Assembly (NCBI GenBank): GCA_964035795.1
Contig: OZ038321.1
Location: 4,506,804 to 4,570,803 of the forward strand
Length of the DNA stretch: 64,000 nucleotides
Reading direction: 5' to 3'
Origin: Pterobdella sp. o SKG-2022
Lineage: Eukaryota; Annelida; Clitellata; Hirudinida; Piscicolidae
Under the pieces are notes generated by a model that was not told the origin of the DNA, did not search any database, and saw nothing but the letters and a program-made list of their open reading frames with translations. How positions within the stretch are numbered: position 1 is the first letter of the stretch; each line of letters begins with the position of its first letter. The translations under genes were made by a program, and so were the position numbers. Positions 13,036 to 62,078 of this stretch are shown here, one piece after another.

Positions 13036-13320
13036 TATGAAATCTATCAAGCATTTTGCCGAAAAAATTTTAGTAAGACGGGTCATAACTAATGACCAGA
13101 GTCTTACTAAGTCTGCCTACAGCTCCAGAAATTTCCTCAAGATTCTTGCGGTACCGAGTAAAGCCGCTTTTTGCAACTCTCCCATATTTTTATTAATTTC
13201 TAATTGGTGGAGAAAGCCTATGAAGTTCTTGTTTATACTTCCAAGGGCTCCAATTACAATCAGTACCACATGCACTTTCTTTTGCTGCCATAGTCTGCTA
13301 ACTTCTCTTCGCAAATCTTG
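13036..13320 (-). mobile_element. R4/Dong-like LINE, 5'-truncated 3' end
   Basis: On minus, an open frame at 13117-13314 matches the extreme C terminus of restriction-like-endonuclease LINEs: VIGALGSINKNF, then LQKAALLGTARILRKFL. A short 3' UTR follows and then AAT repeats (12935-13035 on plus read TTA). The other side also runs into TTA repeats at about 13320. Insertion in TAA repeats is known for Dong-type elements. The longer relative at 29345-32345 has the same flanks. Confidence 0.75.
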
Positions 13321-14805
13321 ATTATTATTATTTTTATTAATTTTTTTAAATTGTTATTTTTCTTTTTTCCTGATCATAATTATCAATCTTGTTTGTATTG
13401 TTCACGTGCTTATTATTCTTATGGTTGTTACTCGGTATATAATCTTTGTATTGTTTTTATTTCCAACTTTAGTTAGACCATCAACATTATTATTATTTTT
13501 ATTGTTGTTATAAATATTATTATTTTTATTTTTTATTGGTTTTTTTTTATTGAATCTTATTGCTGTCAATCACGTCAAAACCTCCACCAAGGCATGTAAA
13601 TACCTTTGACCTTTGTGTCTCTTCACCTGAACTCAAACCTTTATCTTAGTATTACTATTATTGTTGTTTTTATTGTTATTATTATTATTATTATCATTTT
13701 TATTTTTTGTATTATTTTTTTATTACTTAGGTATAACTAATAATCTTTGAATTAGCTACGAGAATAAACTGACACAGGTTTTGTACACCAATCACACGGT
13801 TTGTAAGTATTTGTAACATTGATCGGTGTGGATGGTTTCAAACTTGTGTCTGCCTTTAGCACGTTTAAAATTATAATTTTTTGTATTTATTTTTCAGTTT
13901 TCCATGGTAATGTTGATTTATGAATGTTTCATTCATTTTCTCCGACCTGCTGTTCACACTGTTCTGTTTTATTTATTGAAAATGGTTTTATATAACTGAG
14001 GATAGTAGTTGTTGTTCGTATAGCGCTGATGATGCTGATGATGATGGTTTTTGTTCTAATTGCCCCAGTTTGTTTGAGTTGAAGATAATTTAGGAGGTTC
14101 AGTTGCTTAAAAGATGTAATTCAGGTGTAAATATTTTTTATTGTTTTTTGCTAAATTTTTTGGTTTTTTTATAAAAAAATTGTTGAAAATTCAAATATTT
14201 TTGTCCAATATTATAGAAATATTGTAATTCACCTTCCATTTGTGAAATTTCTTAACTTTTTTTTAATTTTTTTATTCGGGGTTGGCCAAAAATATAATTT
14301 ATTTATTTGAATTATTTACTATATAATAAAGAAATCAATCTTGCATCTAAATTTTTTGACAAGTTAAACCAGAATATTTTGTCAGCAGGTGTGATGGTGA
14401 TAACGATGATGTGAATCAAAAGATGAATATGCATACAATTGAAATAATGGTTATCATTGAAGTCTGAAGTTTCGAAATATTTCAATGCTTATTAGAATTA
14501 AAACAATGATAACAAAGCAGTTTTAGAATCAGCGAGTTGCACAAGAGCTTGTGCTTTTCAAGTCTGAACTTTTGCTGAAGTAGTATAGCTTGAAACAATC
14601 CAGGAATAATACACGTTAGTCATCACACATCACAGCATAACCAAGTGAGTAATATACCATTTATAGGGCTCTTTTCATGACGTTTAAGTGCCAGACACAA
14701 AACTGACCATTCTACTATCTTCTAACACCAATCGGTACTATCGAAATTTTATATAGCCGTCTAAGATCGACTTTAGAGGTATTGAGGATTGTTTTCAGGA
14801 ATGTT

Positions 14806-14994
14806 TGGTCCTGGGCATGACGTTAAACTGCACCGAAGACAGCGTCTCCAATTTGAGACTGCTTTTCTGTTATAACCTGGATAGCAGTAGACTTCGGTAT
14901 CGACAAACTGATATCCTGGTATCGTTGTCATTTGGCTTGGTGGAGGATCATTCAATATTGACGCCTACAGCAGTATAATCTAATATGGATATTA
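14806..14994 (+). mobile_element. 350-bp repeat, copy 2 (internal deletion)
   Basis: The first 150 bp match copies 1 and 3 from TGGTCCTGGGCATGACG to GGTGGAGGATCATTC. After that it jumps to the last 40 bp (ATTGACGCCTACAGCAG and onward). The join falls at a short shared ATTGAC, suggesting deletion or template switching. It has lost the inner hairpin arms. Confidence 0.8.
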
Positions 14995-16941
14995 TTATTA
15001 TATTATTTTACAATACCAGCATTTTATGTAACTACAACTTATACTTTCCTATAGATAACAAAGACATAACTTTAAATAGCTTAAATGGAATTATTCATGA
15101 TTTAAAGTTGTTTCGAAACATCGAAAGTGCAGAATCGATGAGAGAAAAACTACACAAGCAAAACGATTGAGGGATCCAAGAGATCTGCGTTCAATAAACA
15201 ATATGTGTCGTCTGGTTTTTGTCAAGTTTGTAGTGATGTAGAGGAGTTGCTTTTTTGCCAAGTACTTTGTGTCTTAAACTGTTATGAATAACAGTACGTG
15301 TCGCGTATATTTTTACTCTAAAAAACTTTCTTTAAATTTCATTGAAATAAAAACAAATAAGTATATAATTATGGTTTTTTATATCTTTAACGACAGAAAA
15401 TGGATCAAAGTACAGAGGTTTTATTTAAATTTAGCACTATGAAATTCTTCAGTATAAAATTTCAAGTCTTGCCTATTATCTCAAAAAGCCAAGTGCTAGA
15501 AACTGCTACAGAAAACCCCACGTCAAACATTTTCTTAGATCTAATCAGTTATATTTTTAGCTTTCTTGGAAAAATTTATTTAAATTTTCTTTGAAGTGAC
15601 ACTCAAGTTTCTTTGGAATATTTGTCATTAGATTCAGTTGATTTAGCTTGTTTGAGTAAGTATAATAGTTAGAAACCAGTGTTTATTTGATCAACAACTA
15701 TCAAATCATAAATGTAGTATATTATAGTAAAATAATTTCTAAAGTGAAGTATTTAAAATATAACTTACAATACAAAATCATAAAAATATGTCTCAAAGGT
15801 TGTATTAAAATTCTATTAAATTTTATAGCTCAAAACATGCTTTTCGAATCTTTTAAAAAAATATATTCCAAAATAAGCGATAAATTTATTCATAACTGCG
15901 CGTTTAACCCTTTCTTTAAAATCATGATTTCGAAAAGCTCGAATATCGTGCGAAAAAATCAACCTACTGATCCAAAACATTCTCTAGGCACAGATAAACA
16001 TATATACAATAGTAACTTTATACCCACGCACCTTAGCGACTACAGATGTTAAAAGCTTGAATATAAGCAAAACCCCTATGCTCAACTGATGAAATGACCA
16101 TTGAATAGTGCATGAAGAGAAATTCCTTCAAATATTATATAGTCATATGGCATTATATATCAACGTAGTATTGATGATAATCTTCTAATCAGAAACACAT
16201 AACGAAAGCAAACTGCAAAAATAATGAATATACTGTGGATAATAAAGATCAACCCTAACTACGATTAAGGTGCTGAAGTGGTTAAAGTATGAAGTGAGTG
16301 TAAGATGATGAAAGTTTAGATATAACAGCGTGATGACAAACAGGTGCGGGGCATGAAACGATAAGAAACCAATGGCTTAGCGGCGCAAAAAAGGCTTACA
16401 ATTTTCAAAAAGATCCCGGAATGAAATAACGATACAAAAATTTTTTTTAATCTTAATTACGTAAGCTGCTAAGAAAATATGTATTAATGGTGGCCGAATG
16501 GGTTCAAGTATTTAATTGTGAAAATTTATATAATACCCAAACTTCTCAAATATTGGTGTTAGGGCGTACTAAACATGAAAAAGATTTCAAACCAAAAAAA
16601 AATTCAGCAAAAAAAAGAAAAACTTAAGTGCAAGCAAAAATTTTCCATAGTAACAGGGCTGAAATGATAACATTAAAATGCCAATTTATATAGCGAAATT
16701 TGCTAGATGCTAAAGGTTATTATGCCATAAAAATGAATGAAAAGTAAAGGCACTGTTTACATATCAATTCAAGCCGATAGAATCATCAGAATTTTGAATA
16801 TCTTCCTACCCCGTATCAGTCGATACACCAATCAAAATAACTGATAATCATGACATTCAATGAAAAACATGATAAGGTAATTAAGAAATGATAAGAATGA
16901 GATATATATAGCAGTAATTTAATGATAATAATAATATAAAT

Positions 16942-17066
16942 AACAATAATATTAATAAAAAGAATAACAATAATATTAATAAAAAGAATAACAATAATAT
17001 TAATAAAAAGAATAAAAATAATATTAATAAAAAGAATAAAAATAATATTAATAAAAAGAATAATAA
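16942..17066 (+). repeat. 24-bp minisatellite, about five units
   Basis: The unit AACAATAATATTAATAAAAA plus GAAT is repeated head to tail; the last two units carry AAAAAT in place of AACAAT. It lies in the YTHDF-ERGIC3 intergenic region. Confidence 0.9.
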
Positions 17067-19543
17067 TGATAATGAATTAACATTAAACGCTCGATGTATC
17101 GAAGTTATATATATTTAACTTGCACGTTAAAATCCTATTCAACCCTAATCAAGCATTTATTGTGATTCATCACGATCATAATAATAAGAATAATAAAAAT
17201 AATAAGATAATTTAGATACAAAAATCAATAATAATAATAATAATATAAATAACGATTAAAATGTGAATAATGAGTTGAAAAAATAAAATGGATATACTCA
17301 TGTATAAAGAGTCTACAGGAAATAGAATTATGTTGAAATAGTCAAACAAATAAAATATAAATACGTCATGTGAATCAGACACGCCTGCGTTCAAAGGCGG
17401 GTATACATTGACAAGTGAATAGGAGGAAATCTGATAGTATCCGCTACACCAACTATATGAAAGGTTATATAAAGAAAATATGGATATATATTGATATAAA
17501 AATAAATAAAATGATAAAGATGTAGATTTTATAAATAAAATAAATAAAAATTTAATTATTGTGTTTACTAAAAACAAAAATGAGAGTGACCTTGGTAAAT
17601 TTAAAAATTTTAAATGACATAAAACAAAAAAATCATGAGTAAAAACATCAATAATGAAAAAAACAAAAAAAACATAATAATATCAACAATCAAAAAAAGT
17701 AATATCGAAGAATTAAAAGTTACCTTTAAACGAAATTTTGGTACCCACAAACGATTAAGGTATTTACAATTGTATAAAAGCAAGACTATGCTAGGGGATT
17801 TTTCTGAACTTAGTCATAAAATCAAGTGCTCATCTAGTAGAATTTTATATATATACATAAGCTATATACTCAAAAATAAATCGGTTTCAATATTGAAGGT
17901 ATTTCAAATACAGTCGAGTGCTACGCAGTGTTATGGTGCTGAAAAGGTATTTTTTTTATTATCATTGTATTATATATGTATAACTATATATAAATGTATA
18001 ATTAAAACTTGTAGTACAATGGATAAATGTAAATTCTAATTTTTATTCTAATAAATTAATTTATAATTATAATTGTGATAAATGTATAATTTGTATTATA
18101 ATATTCATCAAACAAGCTACAGATGACAGGATACTGAAAGATATACACCCAAAAGATTGTGGTTTTGTCAAGGAGTTGTTAAAAGCCTAAAAGAATATTT
18201 CAAAAGGTACTCCATAAACACAGGCTCCATTCTATAGAGAAATTATATGCGGTTGGTATATTGCGAAGTGAAATAAAAAGAGTATTAAAATTGTTAAACA
18301 TGATAAGCAATAGAATCAAAAAATAATGACAATACTTAATTCTAAAACTCGTGGTTCAAAAAGTTTTAAAGTATTACATAAATATATACAACAAATACCC
18401 ACAAAATGGCGACACAAGTTATTTTCAAGTTAAGCATTGCTTTAAGTGGAAAAAATTCAAAAAAAAAATTGAAATCTTGCTTTTAAATCATAATAATTAG
18501 ACGTAAAAGTTATTAAATATTGTAATAATGGATGCAAAATACACTTTTTACCGTCTCACCTACCATCTACCCAATAGGAGAAGTGATGAGAAAAAAAAAC
18601 CAAAATTAATTCTACTTTGAGTAATAATAATATAATCTTTCAGAACATAGTCTTTATATAAACATTATGTTGATTTTTAATAAACGAATAAAATAATTTC
18701 TATCTGAAATATATCTTAATCAAGTAATATCCAAATACAGTGATCTTAAAAACATCATCATCATTTTCATTGCTATACCTTATACATGATTATCATCATC
18801 ATGAAATAATTAAAATCATAAATCATCATTATCCACGAGCTTTCTGCAAATAAAAAAAATTACTATAGCGCTTAATTAAAGTGGTGTCATTGTAAGCAAA
18901 CCTCATGCCACTCAAAAGTGCTGTTGAATGATACTATATTATGACCGTAAGATGTTCAAAAGTTGCTATCAACGATATATATATTTTTATTATTACTGTT
19001 ATTATTGACGTTATACTTTGAAAAAATCTACTTACTATTATGTTAATTTTATATAACCAAAAACACATGATAAATTGTAATTTTCGTATAATTAGAAATA
19101 TTATGATTATTAAATGAAAAATAGATTAATATCTCACATCATTATAATAAACTTCGTAGCTTATTATTATTATTTTGGTTGCTTTCATTATGTGGTTAAA
19201 CAAATTGTATACAGTAGTTATGTAATTGATTGCTAGATCTCCATTAAAACATTTGAATTTAATTAATATTTAGATATTCTTTCAAAAAAAAAAAAAATAA
19301 ATTTGAGTTCAAAAGCTAATAGAAATTATGAAGGTAAAATTACCAAAAAAATTATATTGAAAACTCAATAACGTTGAATAATTTCAAAAAAATAAAAAAA
19401 ATACAAAAATTGAAAAGCATATAAGGAAGAAGTAACTGATATACAAATAAATTTGAAAACCATTGGGTCATGCTAAATTGAATTTCGAGTAATACAGAAT
19501 GCTAAATTGTGCAGGGGTATGGTTCCTAACAGGTTCAAAAAAT

Positions 19544-21413
19544 TTAATGCTCGAGTGGGTAATCATCAAAAATAGAGCTGTGGTGTTTGTAATTGTGTAT
19601 GATCTGAAACACATCCACACCCTTATGTCCCAAAACCTCTTGGGTGTCTCGCGAATTTGTCACAGGTTTGTTCTCATTGTTCTCAAGCAGGATATAGCGA
19701 AATTGATTGTTCGGTACATCCTTCACATACAACCACTTGACTGAAAACTGACCTTTCCACTTGCGCTGCAACCACAGATCAGATGAGTTGTTGAAATCCA
19801 CAGAAGATGTCATCATGGCCACCCCACAAAAGTGGCCTGTACCATTGGCACTAAAGAACAGGTATATACACGAATTATCAGGCTTGCTTCTGTATGCAGT
19901 GTCAAGGCGTTTGTTACCAAACTCTGTGCTGCACCACACTTCATGCTTTATAGAACGGAAAATGTCTTCTTCAGCATAACTCTTGATGACAAAAAACCTA
20001 GCATTGTCTAGGTTATGTTTAAAATCTTTGGGGTTGTACTGAGAAGGCACCTGCATCTTAGGTGAGCCCCCTGAGCGGGTGTTTCTCCAATAGCGAGAAC
20101 TTGTCGGCTTGGTTGCATCATTGGCTTTTTTGAAATCAAACTTACTATTAGACAACATTGGTTTGTTGGTATGTTGCATAGAATCATATTCTAGAATGTT
20201 ATTCCTTGAGGCATCAAGGTATGGACTTAAATCAAGATTACTAAAAGATTGTTCAAGTGCTTTGGTGTCTGCCTCATAAGCTTCATTTGGCAAACTTTGA
20301 GGGTTCTTCCAATAATAATAATCAGGATAGAATGGAGTAGCAACTGTATACTCGGTTGGATACTCAGATGGTATGTAACAAAAATAATTTTGATGAGGAT
20401 TAGAGGGGTTATACTGTGAATAAAGTGAATTGATTAGAGTATTTTGGTAAGGTGATGCTCCTGAAGCAGGCTGGTACTGGCTGTTTGAAGCTGAGTGGTA
20501 AATGGTTTGAGGGTAGTACTGGGTGTAATACATTGACATAGGGTCCTGCACCTAATTGGGAAATTTAGGATAGTAATTATAGAAAATTCATGGTAGAAAA
20601 AAACAGAAAATTATAACTAAGTGAAAAAATTTATGGGTTTATTGAATTATTGAAAACGATATTTTCAATTGTTTTATCAAATCATGTACTTTTTTCTACC
20701 AATTATAGCAATACATGTTCAATATGAAGTAATATTCATTAACAAACAGTTTCAAGTGAATAATCTATTTTGATTAATTAATTTTTTATACACAGTTACT
20801 TATTGTTAATACATAGTTGATTAGCATGTATAACAATAAGAATTTATATGGATCAAAAAAAAAGTAACCAAGGTTACTTTAGAAATAAAGTTTGAAGATT
20901 TTATTCGACTGAAATAAAAAAAATTTTCAACTTTGAAAATTTACAACTGATAACCAGTTAAATGATATTTAAAAAAGCTAAATATTTTCATTTTCTTAGA
21001 GTTTAGTACTTCATCATTTGATAAAACTAAATGAGCTGTATTTTTGAGAAAATTACATTAAAAAAAACACATTCACTTGAATAGAAACCATTAGAAATCG
21101 AAAAAAGAAACAATAGAACGATTTTTAGATTTTCATTATCAGTCAATTTGTGAGTCAAGGTAGAAAAATTTACAATGATTCCGGCATAAAAAAAATCGCA
21201 ACAAGAATTATAATCTTGAAAAATTAACCTCTGACGCAATATTGTTGAATTGAGAGTTACTTTCTTCTGAAGGTGGTTCTGAAACAATTTTTACATATTT
21301 GAAAAAAAAACTAAAACTGATTAAACAAAAATCATTATATTAAATCGAAAAAACAAAATTAAACCTTGTTGACAAGAATTCTCTAGTTTTGTTACTCCCG
21401 TATTTTCTGCCAT
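19544..21413 (-). CDS. YTHDF: YTHDF family m6A reader
   Basis: Cytoplasmic YTHDF proteins bind N6-methyladenosine in mRNA and steer decay and translation. Three exons on minus join in phase to 368 aa: 21365-21413 (start ATG, Met-Ala-Glu), 21229-21278 and 19544-20551. All junctions are GT-AG; the last exon begins GTGCAG straight after its acceptor. Residues about 34-215 are rich in Tyr, Pro, Gln, Asn and Ser, the low-complexity part typical of YTHDF. The YTH domain covers about residues 217-365: [65 protein letters not shown]. The three aromatic-cage tryptophans of the family are present at about 239, 293 and 298. The protein is shorter than vertebrate YTHDF1-3 (about 560-580 aa) because of the short N-terminal region, and it stops just after the domain. 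No paralogue is visible in this window. Confidence 0.95.
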
Positions 21414-21857
21414 TTTCAAGGTAAAGAATATTTATCTATATAGAAACTATTAAAATTGAAACATACTATTTAATCTTTCTGTTGAAACTATTTATTTAAT
21501 TATACAGTCAAAGGGAAGAAACTAGCGTAATTTTGGGTTTTATAAAAACTAAGAGGAAGTTTCTACTTGATAAAAATTAATTTAAAATTGAACTCTAGTT
21601 TTAAAATAATTTTTATTCAGTTTATATTTAATTCAGACAGAAATAATTAATATTAAAATTTTTAAATATATAACAATTACTTTAAAAAAGGACTGACATG
21701 AAATTCCGTTTAGAAGTGGAAAATTGAGAAATCGTAGGGATCTTGTTCAGTTAAAATACATGTTGAGGCTTAATTTCAAATGAAATAAGATTCCATATAT
21801 TTTGTAAGGAATTTATAAAATTAGGTTTTCTTGATGTAAAAACGTCTTTTAAATAAA
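21414..21857. promoter_or_regulatory. Putative shared promoter of YTHDF and EHBP1
   Basis: The start codons of YTHDF (minus) and EHBP1 (plus) face away from each other across 444 bp. Both 5' UTRs and both core promoters must fit here unless an upstream non-coding exon exists. The sequence is AT-rich with no CpG-island character and no clear TATA placement. Confidence 0.55.
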
Positions 21858-40509
<18,652 letters not shown>

Positions 40510-42927
40510 GATGCTGTTGATGAGGTGTTAATTTTATGCTGCGTCAAAACATTTTGATGATTAGGTGTTTTTGGTATGCGGCTTTAATGCTACTAGGAAA
40601 CCGTGGTGGTATGCAGTTGTGATAATACTAATAATAAAAAGAATAAAAAGAAAAAGAAGAAAAATAAAGTTAATAAGAATAGTTATAATAAAAATAAAGA
40701 AGAAAGATAAAAATATTAATAATGATAATAATCATTAAAAAAAAAATAATGAAAAGAATAAAAATTCAAATAATGACGATAATAATAACATCAATACGAA
40801 CTAATATTATAACACGTTGAATTCATTTGTTTCATTGTATTTCAGTCTTCATTAGTCATCTTTTTACAAACACTATACAAAGTGGCGTGAGGTTAAAAAC
40901 TCGTGTGACACAGATTTTTGGGGTAATGGGTGAAATTTTATTAGTTGTTATATATCGTATGGTCGTTTATGCAGTATTATAAGCAATTTTAAACATCCAA
41001 AATTGAACTTGGTATCACACACGTTAATATTAATACATATTATATTGTTAATGCTAGTCTTAATATACCCAGTCTAACCTTGTTAATATTAGTGTTAATG
41101 TTACAATCATATAATGTTAATACTAGCTTTAATATTACAATCATAATACTGTTAATAAAAATGTTGATACCACAGACAATGTTAGCAGTCAGTGTAACCT
41201 TTCTTCTCTTATGCATTTTGTTTCGCTAGTCATTTATTTAAGTATTTTTTTTTCTGATGCTTTAACGGGAGAGAATTTCAGTTTTATGTTGTTTAGTTGC
41301 AACTTCAGTGTTATATATATATATGTGTTGAATTAGTATTGTTGTTATTGTGTTTTTCTTCATAGGTAATATCATTGTTTTTTTGTTGCATTTACATCTT
41401 ACAGCTTATTAAATTTGTCTTCGTTGTGAAGTTATTTTGCTATTATTATTATTATTTTTGTTATTATTATATTACTATACTAATTTTATCATGCATTTTT
41501 TGCATAAAGTCACCATTATCTTCCATGTAACATGTCATGCAGTGTTGTTGAGATGTCATATCCCATGGTATAATCCTATCCACCTTCAATGGGAATATGT
41601 GTACATATAGAGCCTAGAGGGGCTTGTGGTGGTTGGAAACTTATTGTACAGAATGTCGTTCATTGTCTTACTCGATGTCAGTCTATCTTGATCGTTGTTA
41701 GTTTCTTGTTTATTTAAGTCATTTTTGAACGTTTTATTCTTTTTTCTGCTTCCATTTTGTATTTATACAACTTATTCGTTGAATAGTTTTGGTTTCATTT
41801 TTGGTTTTCTATTTTTCATACATTCAATTAACTCAATATTTTTTTTTATTTCTGCTTTCTTTTTTGGCTTTCGGCGATGTGTTTTGAGCACCTAGCATTC
41901 CGGCTTAAATAGCTAAGAATTTCAATTGGCCACACAAACGTTGTAGGCGTGTATAAATTATTCATTTCAAACATATTATTAAATTTAATATTTAATTAAA
42001 GGTGAAATCCATACCAAAGAATTCACTATTTAATTACAGAGGCAACCTATATTAAAAAGCTTTTTAATTATAAATGCAAAGATTTTTCAAGTAAACATCA
42101 ACCATCACATGGGAAACTTACGGAAAGATTCGTATCTTTATCATTAGTCGACTTATTTATTGTTTAATAGTGTTGAGATGCGTTTCAAGTTATGCTATTT
42201 GGATGGTAATGCTCTTCATATATATAATCCCCCATTATAATATTAAATATATATACCATACTAATTATATCGGCTTATACAGTTATACCAACACTGTTTT
42301 CTATGTATAATCCAAATCATGTTTAGGGCTATTTTTAGAACAAGTTAATTCACATGAATATTCATATATATATAAATAATTTATTAACATAATAATATCC
42401 ACACACACATAGAAGAAACTAATCAGCATAATACTTAAATAACATAATCCCATTATGAACGTTAAAACACATTTCCAATGGGTTTGTGGTTGCTTGGAGT
42501 CTTTAAATGGCCCTATGTATCATTATCAAGACCTCATCATCATAACTATTACTACTCTTTTTATCAGTACTAATAGTATTGGTTTATCATTGATAATACT
42601 CTGTTTCATCATTATACTGTGTCTTTATCATTTGAAATGTTATATTTCATTATTACTATCTCTACTTCTCTGTATAGATGATTTGTTAGTTTATCATTAG
42701 TTTTTCTTGGTTATCATTACCTTTTATGATTATGAAATCATTAAACACCATTTCCTCTGTTATCATTGTTGCAAAAGACATTAAACATATTTAATCATAT
42801 AGAAAAAAAAGTATTTATTAAACAAAATCCACGAAGCTTATGGCTAAAAAATCTTACATTCTCAAGTCATAGATGATAGTAAAATCTCAGTAGAGATATT
42901 ATCAGCTTTATTAGATCTCTTAAAAAA
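40510..42927. other. Region downstream of EHBP1, no gene seen
   Basis: It should begin with the EHBP1 3' UTR. It is AT-rich with TTA-rich patches and an AAT-rich run at 40630-40760. The open frames (41695-41895, 42455-42700) are low-complexity F/I/L strings. Nothing recognisable was found. Confidence 0.45.
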
Positions 42928-43423
42928 TAAATGTCATCAGTTTCATGGATAGGGAGATGGCATCAGCAGTTTGCTCCACGGTGCTCTTTATTTCCGTTTT
43001 ATTTATTGTTATAGTAAAAACTATCAATTGCTTACTTGAAATACCAGTCAGAAGCGACCAGATGACCGACTTTTTGAAGTTCAAGTATCTGGATTCTAAT
43101 AAAAACCAATTTAACCTTTCTGAAAATGAATTCTGTTCTATATTATTCTTATAATTGATTCAGTTATTCTCATTGTTAGCATCTTATTTCTTATCAATTG
43201 TTGCATCTTTTAAAGACATCTTTGTAGCATTATCAATTAATTGCCGAGCCACCATCACATTAGTTCTCAATGCAATTAGAGCAACATTTGCCACCACACA
43301 ACAGAAGTGTCTGTACAAGTGTCGCTCAATAAGTTCATCGAAAATAGGTATGTGCCAACGATGCATAGAATAATATAGAAGGAATAAAGTGATAAGTATG
43401 AGAAGTGTTGAATGTCCCCGCAA
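42928..43423 (-). other. Possible coding patch on minus, unrecognised
   Basis: Three minus-strand pieces look more protein-like than the surroundings. 43184-43423 is open (FDELIERHLYRHF, ANVALIALRTNV). 43036-43119 has a good acceptor and a GTAAGC donor (LNWFLLESRYLNFKKS). 42928-42983 ends in a stop (VEQTADAISLSMKLM). The phases of the last two pieces do not agree, and the plus strand is also open, so this may be chance or a relic. No family is recognised. Confidence 0.22.
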
Positions 43424-43489
43424 TCAGTTTGCATTAAAAATAAAAAACAAGATAAACTATGTAGATTCCTATGAAAAGTGCAATCCTCA

Positions 43490-44085
43490 TACTCCATTAT
43501 TTACCATGATTCCCCATCATTCCTCATAAATCACCATCACCCATATATACCTTTATCATCCTACATAAATTACTATCGTTTTCCATAAGCCACCATCATC
43601 CCAAAAAACTTCCAGCATCTTTCATAAAACACCATTATCCGCCATAAACAACGATCATCTGGTTTTAACCAACATTTTTTTCTTTAAATTACAATCATTT
43701 ACCATAAGCCATCATTTTTACCATCAGCCCAACATAAAACACCATAATCTTTTGTAAACCAACATTACCATCGTCTTCAGAAATCACTACCATCTACCAT
43801 AAACTACGATCAACGCGTCTGAACCACCATTTTCCCCATATTAACACCATCTTCCTTCATGAACCTTCATCATCTCCATAAACCACCATCATTTCCCATA
43901 TACCAAATAAACAACCAGCATTACCATAAACCACTATCATTTTCCATAAGCCACTATCCTCCCCCATGAACCACCATCATTTTCCACAAACCACCATCCT
44001 CTCTCCTAAACCATAATCACGCTTTATAAACCACAAATTTTTCTCCAACTTACCATCATCCCTCATAAACCACCAGTTTTCTTCT
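43490..44085 (+). repeat. Degenerate minisatellite, ACCATCATC-rich
   Basis: About 30 imperfect units of roughly 20 bp related to CCATAAACCACCATCATCTT run through about 600 bp. Units differ at many positions, so the array is old. It lies between EHBP1 and UBR3. Confidence 0.8.
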
Positions 44086-44345
44086 AAACCACTGTTTGGT
44101 TCTAATCTGTTTGGTTGGTAACTTGTTCACATTTCTCAAAGAAGAAAACCATATAGCTTCAGTTTTGGATCTATTGAGTTTAAGACTATTGGATTCCATC
44201 CAGGCTGCCATCTCATCGACACAGTCAGACAATCTGTTCTGCAATTGTTCAGTTTCACCAAGGACACAGCTAGAATACAATTGAGTGTCATCTGCATATT
44301 GGTGAAAACTCAAGCCGTGTTGAAGAGCCATTGTTTCTAAATCAC
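44056..44345 (-). mobile_element. CR1/L2-type reverse transcriptase fragment
   Basis: A minus-strand open frame reads FHQYADDTQLYSS (the RT catalytic YADD) followed by ETEQLQNRLSDCVDEMAAWM and LKLNRSKTEAIWFSS, the palm and thumb region of CR1/L2-like LINEs. Only about 90 codons remain. It belongs to a different subfamily from the LINE at 2690, whose motif is FTDD. Confidence 0.85.
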
Positions 44346-44699
44346 TAGAATACAGATAAAATAAGAGGATGCCGATTACAGATAAGTATAAATGCTTACT
44401 TCACAAAAATGAAAAATAGCTTTATTAACTTTCTTTAAAACGACTTCAAAAACTTATGTAAGTTAAACAATTTAAATATATAATATAGTTCAAAAAACGC
44501 AGATCCATAATATAATGCTTGTGAACTAGATCGAATGAACAGGTAAGTATGCAACAAACAAAAAATCAAATAAAATTAATTAAAATCATGAAAAACAATC
44601 GGAAAAATTGACCAGAAACAAAAACACCTTGAATAAAAAACGACCAAAAACAAAAAAATCATCAAAAAAACGAAAAAAAAAATCAAAAACAACTAATGT

Positions 44700-62078
<17,379 letters not shown>

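Larger units (their letters stand above)
12598..19543. other. Intergenic DNA between convergent ERGIC3 and YTHDF
   Basis: About 7 kb of AT-rich DNA between two genes that point at each other. It holds the R4-like fragment, the internally deleted 350-bp repeat copy and a 24-bp minisatellite, each listed separately. Open frames here (15400-15594, 15687-16052, 17635-18039) are K/N/I-rich without recognisable motifs or splice structure; I do not call genes from them. The 3' UTRs of both neighbours must lie at its ends. Confidence 0.5.

Noticed and set aside
16942..17066. CRISPR-like array
   Set aside because: The 24-bp units are head to tail without spacers, in an animal genome.
17635..18039. 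134-codon open frame rich in Lys, Ile and Asn
   Set aside because: Composition is that of random AT-rich DNA, with no motif and no splice or promoter context.
19761..19979. Plus-strand open frame opposite YTHDF
   Set aside because: It is antisense to the YTH-domain exon, and the minus strand shows the clear family match.
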